In this document: in pieces, positions 16,397 through 24,780 of the stretch
Position numbering within the stretch: the stretch's first letter is position 1
Layout: each line of letters starts with the position of its first letter
Assembly: GCA_016124515.1 (NCBI GenBank)
Contig: WGNN01000008.1
Location: forward strand, 1 to 44,142
Direction: 5' to 3'
DNA: 44,142 bases
Origin: a bacterium
GTDB lineage: Bacteria > Bacteroidota > Bacteroidia > CAILMK01 > JACPUW01
Translations under genes and position numbers: made by a program
The notes under the pieces: generated by a model
What the model saw: the letters and a program-made list of their open reading frames with translations, nothing else
What the model was told of the DNA's origin: nothing
Database searches by the model: none

Positions 16397-17412
16397 ATAC
16401 TCAGTTCTAAAACAGGAATTTTTACCGTGAAAAAATCTTCATCAATTATAATAGGAGCATGGCCGTTGAGCAACTCGTAGCGTTTCTTTATATTTTGCAA
16501 ACCTATGCCGGCTCCACCTTCAAGTTGTTTTTTAGCTTGTTTTTTATTGCTTACGGTTATAAAACCCGGCTCATAAGCTATCAGGATTTTTAGTGGCAAT
16601 GTGGCCGAAACCACGTTGTGCTTTATGGCATTTTCTACCAACATCTGCAAAGCAAGCGGCGCTATTTTCTGTTGTTTTACTTCATCAGGCAAGCTTATTT
16701 CCAATTTTATTGATTCTCCAAACCGCTCTTTTTGTATGTTTATATACAGCTGCACCAACTCCAGTTCTTCGCGCACGCTTATTACTTCTTCGTTGGTTTG
16801 TGTGAGTACAATACGCAGGTATTTTGATATATTTTGCAAATAAGCCACCGCACGCTCCTGATCAAGTTCTATGAGACTTGTGAGTGTATTGAGGCTGTTG
16901 AAGAGAAAATGTGGATTCAATTGGTTTTTGAGGTTGTTGTACTGTGCCTGCAAATGTGCTTTTTGCAGTCGCTCTTGCTCTAGCAGGGTGTTTTTCCACT
17001 CTCTAAAAAACACCGAACCTTCAAAAATGCTCACTATGATTACCGTTACCGGCACGGCAATAAGGGCGTTGTATTTGAATCCTTCCACAAATTCGCTTCG
17101 GTTGTGCCACGAAATATTGGGGCTTATCAGTCCAAAAACAAAGGCCACCGTAAGGGAAATAAGTATTATACTACTTATTTCATAAAGCAAACGCTTCCGC
17201 GCAGCGGTTTTCCAGGGCAGTCGTTTATTCAGGGTGTCAATTAGCCAAAAGCAACTTGCCGTAATGGTAACGGTGTGGCCAAAACTAATGGCGAAACTAA
17301 TAATGCCGGCCATTTCGGCTTCGGGTGGCGAACCGGCCAAAATATAGTACAGTAGCGACCCAATGGCCGCTACTGCTATTAAAAGGAGAATGTATCTAAA
17401 AATCCTTGGCAT
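16393..17412 (-). CDS. LytS/YehU-type sensor histidine kinase
   Basis: Protein of 339 residues. Four hydrophobic segments (about 5-26, 35-58, 78-97, 114-131) form the membrane sensor. A short coiled linker then leads to the His_kinase domain with NPHFLFNSLN, in which H168 is the phosphorylated residue. The ATPase part has LALQMLVENAIKHN (N box) and GAGIGLQNIKKRYELL (G box). There is no separate periplasmic sensing domain, so the membrane bundle or a partner protein would sense the signal. It starts 6 bp after the TonB receptor stop and overlaps the regulator by 4 bp, so the three are one transcription unit. Confidence 0.95.
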   Translation of the reverse strand: MPRIFRYILLLIAVAAIGSLLYYILAGSPPEAEMAGIISFAISFGHTVTITASCFWLIDTLNKRLPWKTAARKRLLYEISSIILISLTVAFVFGLISPNISWHNRSEFVEGFKYNALIAVPVTVIIVSIFEGSVFFREWKNTLLEQERLQKAHLQAQYNNLKNQLNPHFLFNSLNTLTSLIELDQERAVAYLQNISKYLRIVLTQTNEEVISVREELELVQLYINIQKERFGESIKLEISLPDEVKQQKIAPLALQMLVENAIKHNVVSATLPLKILIAYEPGFITVSNKKQAKKQLEGGAGIGLQNIKKRYELLNGHAPIIIDEDFFTVKIPVLELSI

Positions 17413-17418
17413 TTGAAG

Positions 17419-19806
17419 CTAAAAAATAATACGGTATTGCATAATGGGAAACAAACCCAATTGGTACGAAACATCCACTTTTCCGGTTCCGGCATTGTAG
17501 CGTTGAAAAAGCGGATTTTGGTGGTTGGTTACATTTTGCACGTCAAAAGCCCACTCTTGCTCCACGCCTTTAAACATGAGCTTAAACGACAAGCGCATAT
17601 CGCAGCGGAAATAGGGTGAAAATTGTTGTGAATAAGGTTGGTTCAAAACATAAACTGATTGGCCTGCAAGTTGCGATTTTTCCTGATTTATCGGGGTATA
17701 ACGTTGTCCGCCCGCGGTGGTAAGTTTCACATCATAGCTAATGGATTTTCGGCTGCCGCTGCTTTTGCTGCCACCCAAACCCCATTCTTTGCCCGCCAAC
17801 AAATTAAGCACATAGCCATTGTTGAACTTGGTATTGTAGCGCTGCCCGTTGTTGGCCACGTAGGTTGAGTTGAACAGCGAAGTGGTGGCAAGCAGGTAAA
17901 AACCCTTGTTCAGGTAGCGTTCCAGGGTAAGTTCCAGCCCGTAGTTGCGTCCTGTGCCACCGTTTTTAAGGCTGTCGGGTGCGCTAAAGTCAAATGAAGC
18001 CATATTGAGCGTAGAAAAAGTTGAGTTGTTTCGCGTGCCGACTGCGGCACCAAACACGTGTTGCCAATAGGTTTCTGCTTTAAAATGATAGCTGCGACCC
18101 AGCGTGGTATTAAAACCAAGCACCAAGTGATGGCTTTTGGTAAAATTCAATTGCGTATTGGGCTGCACATAGCTGCCGTTGGCAAGTTGCACTTCGGTAA
18201 AATAAAAGTTGAGCGGAACCATGTAGGAGTGCAATCCATAGCCAAAGTTCAGTGCGCTTTTACTGTTGAGTTTATAGCTGAGCCCCGCTCTTGGTTCTAT
18301 GGCGTATTTCTTATTAAGTGCCAGCATCTGTGCGTGCAAACCCAGTGTGGCACTCAGGCGCGGGTTGAATTTATGAACCTGACTTGCATAGGCTTGCCAC
18401 AAATCGGTGTTGCCCTGCGAGTTGGTCAGGGTCAGGTATTCGCCGCTGTTGTTTTTATACACACTATCTTTTATAGAGTAGAGGTAGTGGTTCACAATCA
18501 AACCGGCTCTAAAGGTGTTTTTGGCATTGAGCTTGGCGTTGTAGTAGCCATGAAAAAAACCTTTGTCGTTGTGGTAGTTTTGGTTGTAAAACTCATAAAC
18601 TTTCCTCGTTTCAGGCGCTACTGAGTCCACGCGGTCGCCATTTATTTGGGTGGTGTAGGCGCCTATCAATTTCATATAGCTGTTGGCTCCCAGCAATTTA
18701 GAATAATTGAAACCCAGCACGCCCATTTTGGTCCGGTTGTAAATATCCTGCGATGCCTGCGACCATAAATCGCCTTGTTCGCTGCTGTCGGCTTTGCTGT
18801 TTACAAAGTCTATACTGCTGCTGCCGCCTATGCCAAAAACCGAAAAATTGGCTTGGTTTTTCAGTGGAAAATTCAGTTTAAAGGTAAGGTCTTTGTAATG
18901 CGTCACTGCTGTTCCTGTTCCCACATTCAAGCCCAGGTTTTGCATCACTTCAAGGGTTGAGTAGCGGGCATTTATCAGGTACGATGCACCACTTTTTCGC
19001 GACAAGGGTCCTTCGGCGCCCAGCTCAAATCCATTGAAACCCACTTGACCCAAAAACTCGTGTTTGCTGCTGTTGCCGTTGCGCATTTTCAGGTCAAAAA
19101 CACCCGAAACCGTATTGCCGTAGTTGGCGGGAAAGGCGCCGGTAAAAAAGTCGGAATTGCTGAGCACATTGTTGTTGAGCATGCTCACGGGGCCACCGGC
19201 GCTGCCAAAATTGCCAAAGTGGTTGGGGTTGGGTATGTCCACCCCTTCAAGTCGCCACAAAAGGGCGTTGGGCGAGTTTCCTCGAATTACTATATCGTTG
19301 GCCTGATCGTTTGAGGCCTGAACACCCGCAAAGTTGGCTGCCATTCTGCTCACATCATTTCGTGCGCCTGCAAACATCGCAGATTCCTCAACCGTGAACT
19401 TGCGCACACTCACGGTAGCCAATTCGTTGTTGGGTTTGCCTTTGTCGGCTTCGGCGGTTATTACTACTTCTTCGCTTTTTATTATACTTTCCTCCATTTC
19501 TATGTTGAGCACCATTTCTTTGGCACTGCTCAGTTGCAGGTTGCTCATCAAAATAGTTTCGTAGCCCAGGTAGCTTATTTGCAAACTCACCCGGCCTGCC
19601 GGCACCTCACTCAAACTGAATTCGCCCAACGCATTGGTAGCGGCACCCAAACTTGTATTGAGCACCATAATTTGTGCCCCAATAAGTGCTTGCCGGGTTT
19701 CGCGGTCGTGTACCGAACCTTTTATGGTGCCGGTAAGTGCTTGTGCATGCGCCGACCAACCGGCCAACAGCATTACCAAAATAATTGTGTATAGCAATCC
19801 TTTCAT
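17419..19806 (-). CDS. TonB-dependent receptor co-transcribed with a two-component system
   Basis: Protein of 795 residues. It has a signal peptide 1-21 (WSAHAQA) and a carboxypeptidase-regulatory-like domain at about 25-110 (IKGSVHDRETRQALIGAQI, SYLGYETI). The plug domain covers about 130-240, with DIVIRGNSPNALLWRLEGVD and GNTVSGVFDLKMRNG. A beta-barrel follows, and the C-terminus is LFPIMQYRIIF with a terminal Phe. The plug variety (IPNPNHFGNFGSAGGPVSML) belongs to a Bacteroidota receptor group whose ligand is unknown. It heads an operon with a LytS-type kinase and LytTR regulator. This suggests that uptake of its ligand, or the state of the envelope, is sensed by the same operon. No SusD gene is next to it. 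Confidence 0.92.
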   Translation of the reverse strand: MKGLLYTIILVMLLAGWSAHAQALTGTIKGSVHDRETRQALIGAQIMVLNTSLGAATNALGEFSLSEVPAGRVSLQISYLGYETILMSNLQLSSAKEMVLNIEMEESIIKSEEVVITAEADKGKPNNELATVSVRKFTVEESAMFAGARNDVSRMAANFAGVQASNDQANDIVIRGNSPNALLWRLEGVDIPNPNHFGNFGSAGGPVSMLNNNVLSNSDFFTGAFPANYGNTVSGVFDLKMRNGNSSKHEFLGQVGFNGFELGAEGPLSRKSGASYLINARYSTLEVMQNLGLNVGTGTAVTHYKDLTFKLNFPLKNQANFSVFGIGGSSSIDFVNSKADSSEQGDLWSQASQDIYNRTKMGVLGFNYSKLLGANSYMKLIGAYTTQINGDRVDSVAPETRKVYEFYNQNYHNDKGFFHGYYNAKLNAKNTFRAGLIVNHYLYSIKDSVYKNNSGEYLTLTNSQGNTDLWQAYASQVHKFNPRLSATLGLHAQMLALNKKYAIEPRAGLSYKLNSKSALNFGYGLHSYMVPLNFYFTEVQLANGSYVQPNTQLNFTKSHHLVLGFNTTLGRSYHFKAETYWQHVFGAAVGTRNNSTFSTLNMASFDFSAPDSLKNGGTGRNYGLELTLERYLNKGFYLLATTSLFNSTYVANNGQRYNTKFNNGYVLNLLAGKEWGLGGSKSSGSRKSISYDVKLTTAGGQRYTPINQEKSQLAGQSVYVLNQPYSQQFSPYFRCDMRLSFKLMFKGVEQEWAFDVQNVTNHQNPLFQRYNAGTGKVDVSYQLGLFPIMQYRIIF

Positions 19807-19849
19807 GTCAATTGTCTTATTTTTTTGATGCTGCGAAGGAATTACTCCT

Positions 19850-19902
19850 TTAAAAGTTGCGAAAGCGCAACGCGGTTCAGATGCGGTATCTCAAGGCTGA
19901 AC
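19850..19902. promoter_or_regulatory. Inverted repeats upstream of the receptor/kinase/regulator operon
   Basis: A perfect 6-bp inverted repeat GTTGCG-AAAG-CGCAAC lies at 19856-19871. A second, GTTCAG ... CTGAAC, lies at 19875-19880 and 19897-19902 with a 16-bp spacer. They fall 50-96 bp upstream of the receptor start and after the end of the preceding gene. They could be an operator or a weak transcription stop; the sequence does not decide. Confidence 0.35.
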
Positions 19903-19938
19903 TGTAGAAAAAGACAACTGAAATGAAAGGGGAGAAGC

Positions 19939-20754
19939 TTACTTGAATTTTCTGAAAATGGGGTCTTTGAAATATTGCTCGCTGTAGAAGTCGGCGCAGG
20001 AACAATTCATTTGCAAAGGCTTGTCGGGAAAGGTTTTGTGGTAAATACGCATCCGCTCTTCAAGCCCCACAGCCAGTGGATCTTTAAAACCATTGTACCA
20101 ATAGCCCGCCACCAAAAGCGGATCGTGCATAGGTGGCCGCCAGCCATCGTATTCTGAAAAACGCGTGTGGTATTTGAAGTGCATGCCCAAAATGCGCTCG
20201 GTCATAAATGAGCTTTGCGCCAGTGAACCCAATTTATTCTGTGTGATGGCTTCGGGAAGCTGTGTGGCTACTTTTTTATATTCCAAACCGCAATACACAA
20301 ATACCACAAAAGCCAATACGAATGGTGCAAGAAAGTACTTAATCATGGCGCGGTTGGCGCGGTTCATAAAGGTCCAATGCAGCATTTGCCAAAGAAAAAT
20401 ATGGGGCACATACACCAGAAAACCCACACCTACCAACAGCAGCGGCAGGCCAAGCAGGTTGAGCTCTTCCAAAAAAATAATGCAATACACGCAGGCCACT
20501 GAAGCCATGCCGTGAAAAAAGAAGAGAAGCGGTTTTATACCCCGTAGTTTATGGCGCAAAAGCGGATAAAACAGGAAAGGCAGGAAGATAACGGCAAGCA
20601 CCACGATGGCCCAAACCACGGGTTTGCAAAAGACTTGTACGTACATATTTTCGAGCACCGCCGCACCCAATAGCAGCACATTTGCGCTAAAATGCGTGGC
20701 AGGATTGGAAAAGCTGCGCTTAAGTCGTCGCCAAAATCTTCTTATGCTGCTCAA
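19939..20754 (-). CDS. Multi-pass membrane protein of the SPFH/zinc-ribbon operon
   Basis: Protein of 271 residues, family not recognised. The N-terminus is basic (RRFWRRLKRS) and is followed by about five hydrophobic segments (roughly 23-38, 46-68, 77-97, 99-121, 141-160) and a soluble C-terminal third of about 110 residues. That tail contains FDYHxR-free, Trp/Tyr-rich sequence ending in a cysteine pair, CSC. The start is a TTG at 20754 that overlaps the TGA of the upstream zinc-ribbon gene by 4 bp; an in-frame stop lies just upstream, so no longer start is possible. The coupling implies it works with the zinc-ribbon and SPFH proteins. Whether it corresponds to YdjH of Bacillus cannot be told by eye. 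Confidence 0.75.
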   Translation of the reverse strand: MSSIRRFWRRLKRSFSNPATHFSANVLLLGAAVLENMYVQVFCKPVVWAIVVLAVIFLPFLFYPLLRHKLRGIKPLLFFFHGMASVACVYCIIFLEELNLLGLPLLLVGVGFLVYVPHIFLWQMLHWTFMNRANRAMIKYFLAPFVLAFVVFVYCGLEYKKVATQLPEAITQNKLGSLAQSSFMTERILGMHFKYHTRFSEYDGWRPPMHDPLLVAGYWYNGFKDPLAVGLEERMRIYHKTFPDKPLQMNCSCADFYSEQYFKDPIFRKFK

Positions 20755-21863
20755 TGTTGTTTAGTGTATTCATTATATACAAAAAAGGCTGCTGCCAATA
20801 GTATGATGGCCAGCAAGATAGCCAAGGTAATTTTAATCCAGCTCCAGGGTCTTTCGCCTTGCACTTCGCCGGTGCGGGCGTTTACTATAAAGCGGTACAA
20901 CTTCTTCTTAAACCAAAAAGCGCTTATGTAGGTGGGCAAAAGCAAATGTTTGAAAGTAATGCGGTCGTACTTGGTTTTTTTGCTCAGAATGCGTTGTTCA
21001 TCGCCACCAATATCACTTCGTATCAAGCTGTCAATGGCGGGCTGAATATCGTCTTTGGCTTGCTCAAAACCGCCTTTTAAATCGAGTTGGTATTTTTCGG
21101 TAATGAAACCGCTCAGGTATTTTTCGTTGAAAGGCGTAAGGTTGTGCAAATCCCAGGGCTCCAGTTTGTTTACATAAGTGCGGGGCAATGCATTGGATGC
21201 TACCACTAAAATATCGTCAAAAAAGTGGCTCACAGAACCTGAGGCCGGCCACCAACGCGTTTTGCGCACCTGCCGGGTTTTGGTTACCGTTTTGCCATTT
21301 TCGGTAGTTGTGTAGGTTTCGGTTTCGTAATAATAATCGCCGCGCATGCCGGTGTAGCGGGTGTAGGTATCGGTATCGTAGGTCCAGTAGGGTAGGTACA
21401 CTCCTTTAAAATGTTCTGACCGCAATACATTTTTTTTCAGTGCATTGGGGGCAAACCACAGTTTTTTAATCCATTTTTTAAACGCCACAGTTGCTTCATC
21501 GGCGGTGAGCTTGAAGGGCAGCAGCGATTTGGGTTTTAAAAAATGTTCGGTATGTGCATCGTCAATAATCAATGGATTGGCACAATAGGGGCAAAGTGCC
21601 GATTTCAGGTCTTTATCCAAGCTGCTCGTAGCACCGCATTTGTTGCATTTGGCCGCATGAATACTCATTTCATCGCCTGCCTGTGGCTGTAAATCCAAAT
21701 GCGAGAGGAAATCAATTTCCTCAATTTCTACTTCATCGGGCTCTATTTGGTTGGTGGTGCCGCAATATTGGCACACCAGCGATTTGGTACCGGGTTGGTA
21801 TTTCAAATCGGCGCCGCAGTTTTGACAACTGAAAGTATCGGTAGCTTCTTCCTGTGCGTGCAT
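20751..21863 (-). CDS. TFIIB-type zinc-ribbon membrane protein (YdjG-like)
   Basis: Protein of 370 residues. It has two N-terminal zinc ribbons: C13-x2-C16 / C31-x2-C34 (FSCQNCGADL, LVCQYCGTTN) and C73-x2-C76 / C91-x2-C94 (KCNKCGATSS, LCPYCANPLI). A conserved middle follows with LLPFKLTADEA, a GVYLPYWTYD motif and a Trp-rich segment (KTRWWPASGSVSHFFDD). One transmembrane helix lies near the C-terminus (about 345-365). This layout matches YdjG of Bacillus subtilis and relatives, which work with an SPFH protein (YdjI) and PspA in envelope-stress responses. Here too the upstream gene, 8 bp away, encodes the SPFH protein. No pspA is present in the window. Confidence 0.85.
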   Translation of the reverse strand: MHAQEEATDTFSCQNCGADLKYQPGTKSLVCQYCGTTNQIEPDEVEIEEIDFLSHLDLQPQAGDEMSIHAAKCNKCGATSSLDKDLKSALCPYCANPLIIDDAHTEHFLKPKSLLPFKLTADEATVAFKKWIKKLWFAPNALKKNVLRSEHFKGVYLPYWTYDTDTYTRYTGMRGDYYYETETYTTTENGKTVTKTRQVRKTRWWPASGSVSHFFDDILVVASNALPRTYVNKLEPWDLHNLTPFNEKYLSGFITEKYQLDLKGGFEQAKDDIQPAIDSLIRSDIGGDEQRILSKKTKYDRITFKHLLLPTYISAFWFKKKLYRFIVNARTGEVQGERPWSWIKITLAILLAIILLAAAFFVYNEYTKQH

Positions 21864-21871
21864 GTGGGCTA

Positions 21872-22969
21872 TTATTTGGGTAGCGGTGGTGGCACTTGGC
21901 TAAACAATGCTTTCAGTTCGGTGCTTTCTGCTGCCAGCCAGTTTTCCATGCCTGCTTTCCACACCAATGTGTCGCGGTTTATATTGCCTGAAGTTATCAA
22001 GGTTTTGAGGTCATCAACCGCCAAAGGACCTTGCTGCTGTCCGTTTACAGCGGCATACCATTGCGCTTGGCCGGGTAGTGGCGGTGGCGTAGAAGCGCTG
22101 CCTGAACCATTGGCATTTTGCGAAAAACCTTGCTGCATTTGGTTGGCCATGGCAAAGCCCATACCCATTCCCATGCCTGCACCCGCCGTACCAGATGGGT
22201 TTTCAGCGGCTTTTTCTATGGCCTTGGCAGTTTTTAGCTGCGCCAGCTTGTTTATGTCTATTTTGTTGAGCCTGCTCAGTTCAAAAATCTCTTTCTTCAC
22301 TTCTTCAGGCATCGAAATATTTTCAATAAAAAAGCCCACCAATTCTACACCAAAATTTTCAAACTCAAGGCGCATGTTGTTGTGTATGAGAGTAGAAAGC
22401 TCTTTGTTGTTGGCGGCATAAGCTTCTATGGGCAAACCCGACTCGCCTACGGCATCGGTAAAGCGGGCTACAATAAGGCTGCGTAGTTGTTGGGCTATTT
22501 CTTCTTGGGTAAAATGCCCTTTGGTGCCCACTATTTCCTTTATAAAAATGCGCGGGTGCTTCACTTTGAACACATAGCTGCCAAATGCGCGGAGTTCTAT
22601 CATACCAAAACGCTCATCGCTAAGGGTTATGGGATTTTTGGTGCCCCACTTTTGGTCGGTAAACATGCGGGTGTTTACAAAATATACTTCCGCTTTAAAC
22701 GGACTGTCAAAACCGTATTTCCAGCCTTTTAGTGTGCTAAGCACCGGCAGGTTTTGGGTGCTGAGCGTGTACATGCCGGGGTTGAAAACATCAGCCATTT
22801 CGCCTTCGTTTATAAATACGGCCACTTGCCCTTCGCGCACGGTGAGTTTGGCGCCATTTTTAATCTCATTGTCTTGTCGTTCAAAACGGTACACAAGCGT
22901 GTTGCTGCTTTCATCCGTCCACTCAATGATGTCAATCAGTTCGCCTTTGAACATAGAAAAAAGTCCCAT
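21872..22969 (-). CDS. SPFH-domain protein with C-terminal GYF_2 domain (YdjI-like)
   Basis: Protein of 365 residues from ATG 22969. A TTG two codons upstream was not used. The N-terminus MGLFSMFKGELIDIIEW and the block VREGQVAVFINEGEMADVFNPGMYTL are hallmarks of the 'virion core'/YdjI group of SPFH proteins. The SPFH core runs to about residue 240. A Gly/Met-rich linker (GTAGAGMGMGMGFA) then leads to a GYF_2 (DUF4339) domain at about 300-360 (WYAAVNGQQQGPLAVDDL ... LVWKAGMENW), ending PPPLPK. GYF_2 domains bind partner peptides, so this may recruit the zinc-ribbon or other proteins to the membrane. It is first in a three-gene operon. Confidence 0.9.
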   Translation of the reverse strand: MGLFSMFKGELIDIIEWTDESSNTLVYRFERQDNEIKNGAKLTVREGQVAVFINEGEMADVFNPGMYTLSTQNLPVLSTLKGWKYGFDSPFKAEVYFVNTRMFTDQKWGTKNPITLSDERFGMIELRAFGSYVFKVKHPRIFIKEIVGTKGHFTQEEIAQQLRSLIVARFTDAVGESGLPIEAYAANNKELSTLIHNNMRLEFENFGVELVGFFIENISMPEEVKKEIFELSRLNKIDINKLAQLKTAKAIEKAAENPSGTAGAGMGMGMGFAMANQMQQGFSQNANGSGSASTPPPLPGQAQWYAAVNGQQQGPLAVDDLKTLITSGNINRDTLVWKAGMENWLAAESTELKALFSQVPPPLPK

Positions 22970-22996
22970 TCTCAAATTGCTTTAGAAATACATTGC

Positions 22997-23004
22997 CAAA
23001 TTTA
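22997..23004 (-). promoter_or_regulatory. -7 promoter element of the SPFH operon
   Basis: Read on the minus strand the sequence is TAAATTTG, an exact TAnnTTTG match, 27 bp upstream of the SPFH start. The expected -33 position has only a partial match, so this is provisional. Confidence 0.4.
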
Positions 23005-23206
23005 AACTTTAGCACATAATGCAGGCAGGTGAATCAAAAAAATGCGATGGGCTTGTGGATTCTTCTTTATTCGTCGTTTAGATGTTGCGATTAAAGTGAG
23101 GTAAGGAGGTTTGGGGCTTAGGAGGTGAGGAAGGTAGCTTCAAGATGAATCAACAGATAATGCTTTTGTATTTGATTTGAAATTACGCGACAGTAAAAAC
23201 GGACAA

Positions 23207-23214
23207 TACCTTTG
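23207..23214 (+). promoter_or_regulatory. -7 promoter element of msrB
   Basis: TACCTTTG matches TAnnTTTG exactly and lies 38 bp upstream of the msrB ATG at 23253. No good -33 element is found at 19-21 bp; the nearest TTTG is 27 bp away. Confidence 0.4.
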
Positions 23215-23252
23215 CTGCTGAACCAAAAGTAAATTCTGCTGTTTTGAACCAC

Positions 23253-23696
23253 ATGCTCAAATGGAACGACATCATACACTTGGCCAATAATGGCAATCCA
23301 CATCCGAAACGAAGAGTGGAAAAAGCCGAAGAAGAATGGCGTAAACTGCTTACTGACAAGGAGTTTTACATCACCAGAAAACATGGTACGGAGCCTTCTT
23401 TTACTGGTGAATATTGCGAAAGCCACCAACCGGGTTTGTACACCTGCCGTTGTTGCGGCGAAGCCCTTTTCGATTCCAACATAAAATTTGAGTCGGGTAC
23501 AGGCTGGCCAAGTTTTACCCAAACCATAGACAATACGGCTATTAAATATGTGAAAGACACTTCTTACGGCATGGTGCGCGTAGAAATTTTGTGCAATGTA
23601 TGCGATGCGCATTTGGGACATGTTTTTCCCGATGGTCCGGAGCCTACAGGCTTGCGTTACTGTGTAAACTCCGCCTCCATAAAATTGCAGGAATAA
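23253..23696 (+). CDS. msrB: Peptide-methionine (R)-S-oxide reductase
   Basis: Protein of 147 residues that reduces the R form of methionine sulfoxide in proteins, using thioredoxin. The ATG at 23253 was preferred over a TTG three codons upstream. It has the structural zinc cysteines C65-x2-C68 (CRCCGEALFDS) and C114-x2-C117 (CNVCDAHLGHVFPDGP), the substrate-pocket motif SGTGWPSF, and the catalytic cysteine C137 in the invariant RYCVNSASI. It is full length and should be active. It has no signal peptide, so it acts in the cytoplasm. It has its own -7 element and a possible terminator after it. Confidence 0.97.
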   Translation: MLKWNDIIHLANNGNPHPKRRVEKAEEEWRKLLTDKEFYITRKHGTEPSFTGEYCESHQPGLYTCRCCGEALFDSNIKFESGTGWPSFTQTIDNTAIKYVKDTSYGMVRVEILCNVCDAHLGHVFPDGPEPTGLRYCVNSASIKLQE

Positions 23697-23710
23697 AATC
23701 CTATTGACAA

Positions 23711-23760
23711 AACCAAAAGCTAAGGATACCTTTCCAAGCGCTTCTTTATTAGCTTTTTGG
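23711..23760 (+). terminator. Possible terminator hairpin after msrB
   Basis: CCAAAAGCTAA near 23713-23723 can pair with TTAGCTTTTTGG at 23749-23760 with one bulged base, across a 25-nt loop. The U-run is inside the stem, so termination is plausible but not certain. Confidence 0.35.
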
Positions 23761-23874
23761 GTCTTAATCAGCTTCACCTAACAAAGCTTAATTCCATATT
23801 TTCCGTATGGGTAGCTGCAACCATTGGCGGCAAAATACTGTCAGGTGCATCATTACTATACTTGGTTCCTGTAG

Positions 23875-24780
23875 ATGTTTACGTTTGAAATGGATAAAGA
23901 GCAACAACATATTGTCAATGTATTTCATTACTTCGATTATTTCAGCCATGCACTTTCGGCGGATGAGATTCATGGTTTTTGTAATGAACATTGCAACAAG
24001 ACGGCGGTGGTGTCGCATTTGGATGATTTATTGAGGAGTGGTGTAATATGCGAAAAAGCTGGTTATTATGCTTTTACAAAAAACAGACATATAATAGATG
24101 AGCGCCTGAAATACCTGAAACTGAACCAAAAAATGTTTCGCTATGCGGGCCGAATGTCGCTTTTGCTGCGTCTCATTCCTTATGTGCGGGGCATTGCAGT
24201 ATCGGGTTCCTTGTCAAAATGGGGCGCCCGACCTGAGTCAGACATCGATTTTTTTATAATAACGGCGCCTGACAGGGTTTGGACCGTAAAAGCCTTGGCT
24301 ATTTTAATGAAGAAAATATTTTTCTTCAACAGTCACAAGTTTTTGTGTGTAAACTACCTGCTTGCCACCGATGCACTTGAGTTGGAAAAAAAGAACCGAT
24401 ACCAGGCGATGGAGGCCATTACTCTTAAACCTTTATTCGGCAGCAAAGTCTTCATGAGGTTTTTTGCTCAAAACAATTGGATAAGCCATTTTTTTCCCAA
24501 TGCGGCTTTCCCAAAATGCGCCAAACCCACTGATAACATTTTCTTAATACAGCGGTTGGGCGAGTGGATTTTGCGTGGAATTATGGGTGAAAAAGTGGAG
24601 CAAATGGCGCGTAATGAGTTTAAAAAGCATTGTTTCAAAAAAAGCGTGCAGCACAACGGCAGATATACGTTCCGCAAAAACGAAGCGGCCTATTTTCCCC
24701 ATGATTTTGAAAAGGAAGTGCTGAGAAATTACCGGCAAAAAACACATAATTTAGCCGCAACTTTACAGGTTAAATCTTAA
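23875..24780 (+). CDS. Nucleotidyltransferase-domain protein of a polysaccharide locus
   Basis: Protein of 301 residues. The first 75 residues look like a winged helix (HALSADEIHGFCNEHCNKTAVVSHLDDLLRSGVI). A DNA-polymerase-beta-like nucleotidyltransferase motif follows, G111-S112 ... D123-x-D125 (VSGSLSKWGARPESDIDFFI), the metal-binding signature of this superfamily. The C-terminal 150 residues are basic and not recognised. It ends directly before the start of the Wzz-like gene (no gap), which places it in a surface-polysaccharide operon. Such genes occur in Bacteroidota exopolysaccharide clusters, but their substrate is not known to me. It could regulate or modify rather than transfer a sugar nucleotide. 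Confidence 0.75.
   Translation: MFTFEMDKEQQHIVNVFHYFDYFSHALSADEIHGFCNEHCNKTAVVSHLDDLLRSGVICEKAGYYAFTKNRHIIDERLKYLKLNQKMFRYAGRMSLLLRLIPYVRGIAVSGSLSKWGARPESDIDFFIITAPDRVWTVKALAILMKKIFFFNSHKFLCVNYLLATDALELEKKNRYQAMEAITLKPLFGSKVFMRFFAQNNWISHFFPNAAFPKCAKPTDNIFLIQRLGEWILRGIMGEKVEQMARNEFKKHCFKKSVQHNGRYTFRKNEAAYFPHDFEKEVLRNYRQKTHNLAATLQVKS

Noticed and set aside
21699-22421. 240-codon frame antisense to the zinc-ribbon and SPFH genes
   Set aside because: Both sense genes have clear domains; the Ser/Cys-rich antisense product is a shadow.
23118-23777. 219-codon frame antisense to msrB
   Set aside because: msrB on the opposite strand is a perfect family match; the antisense frame has no recognisable feature.
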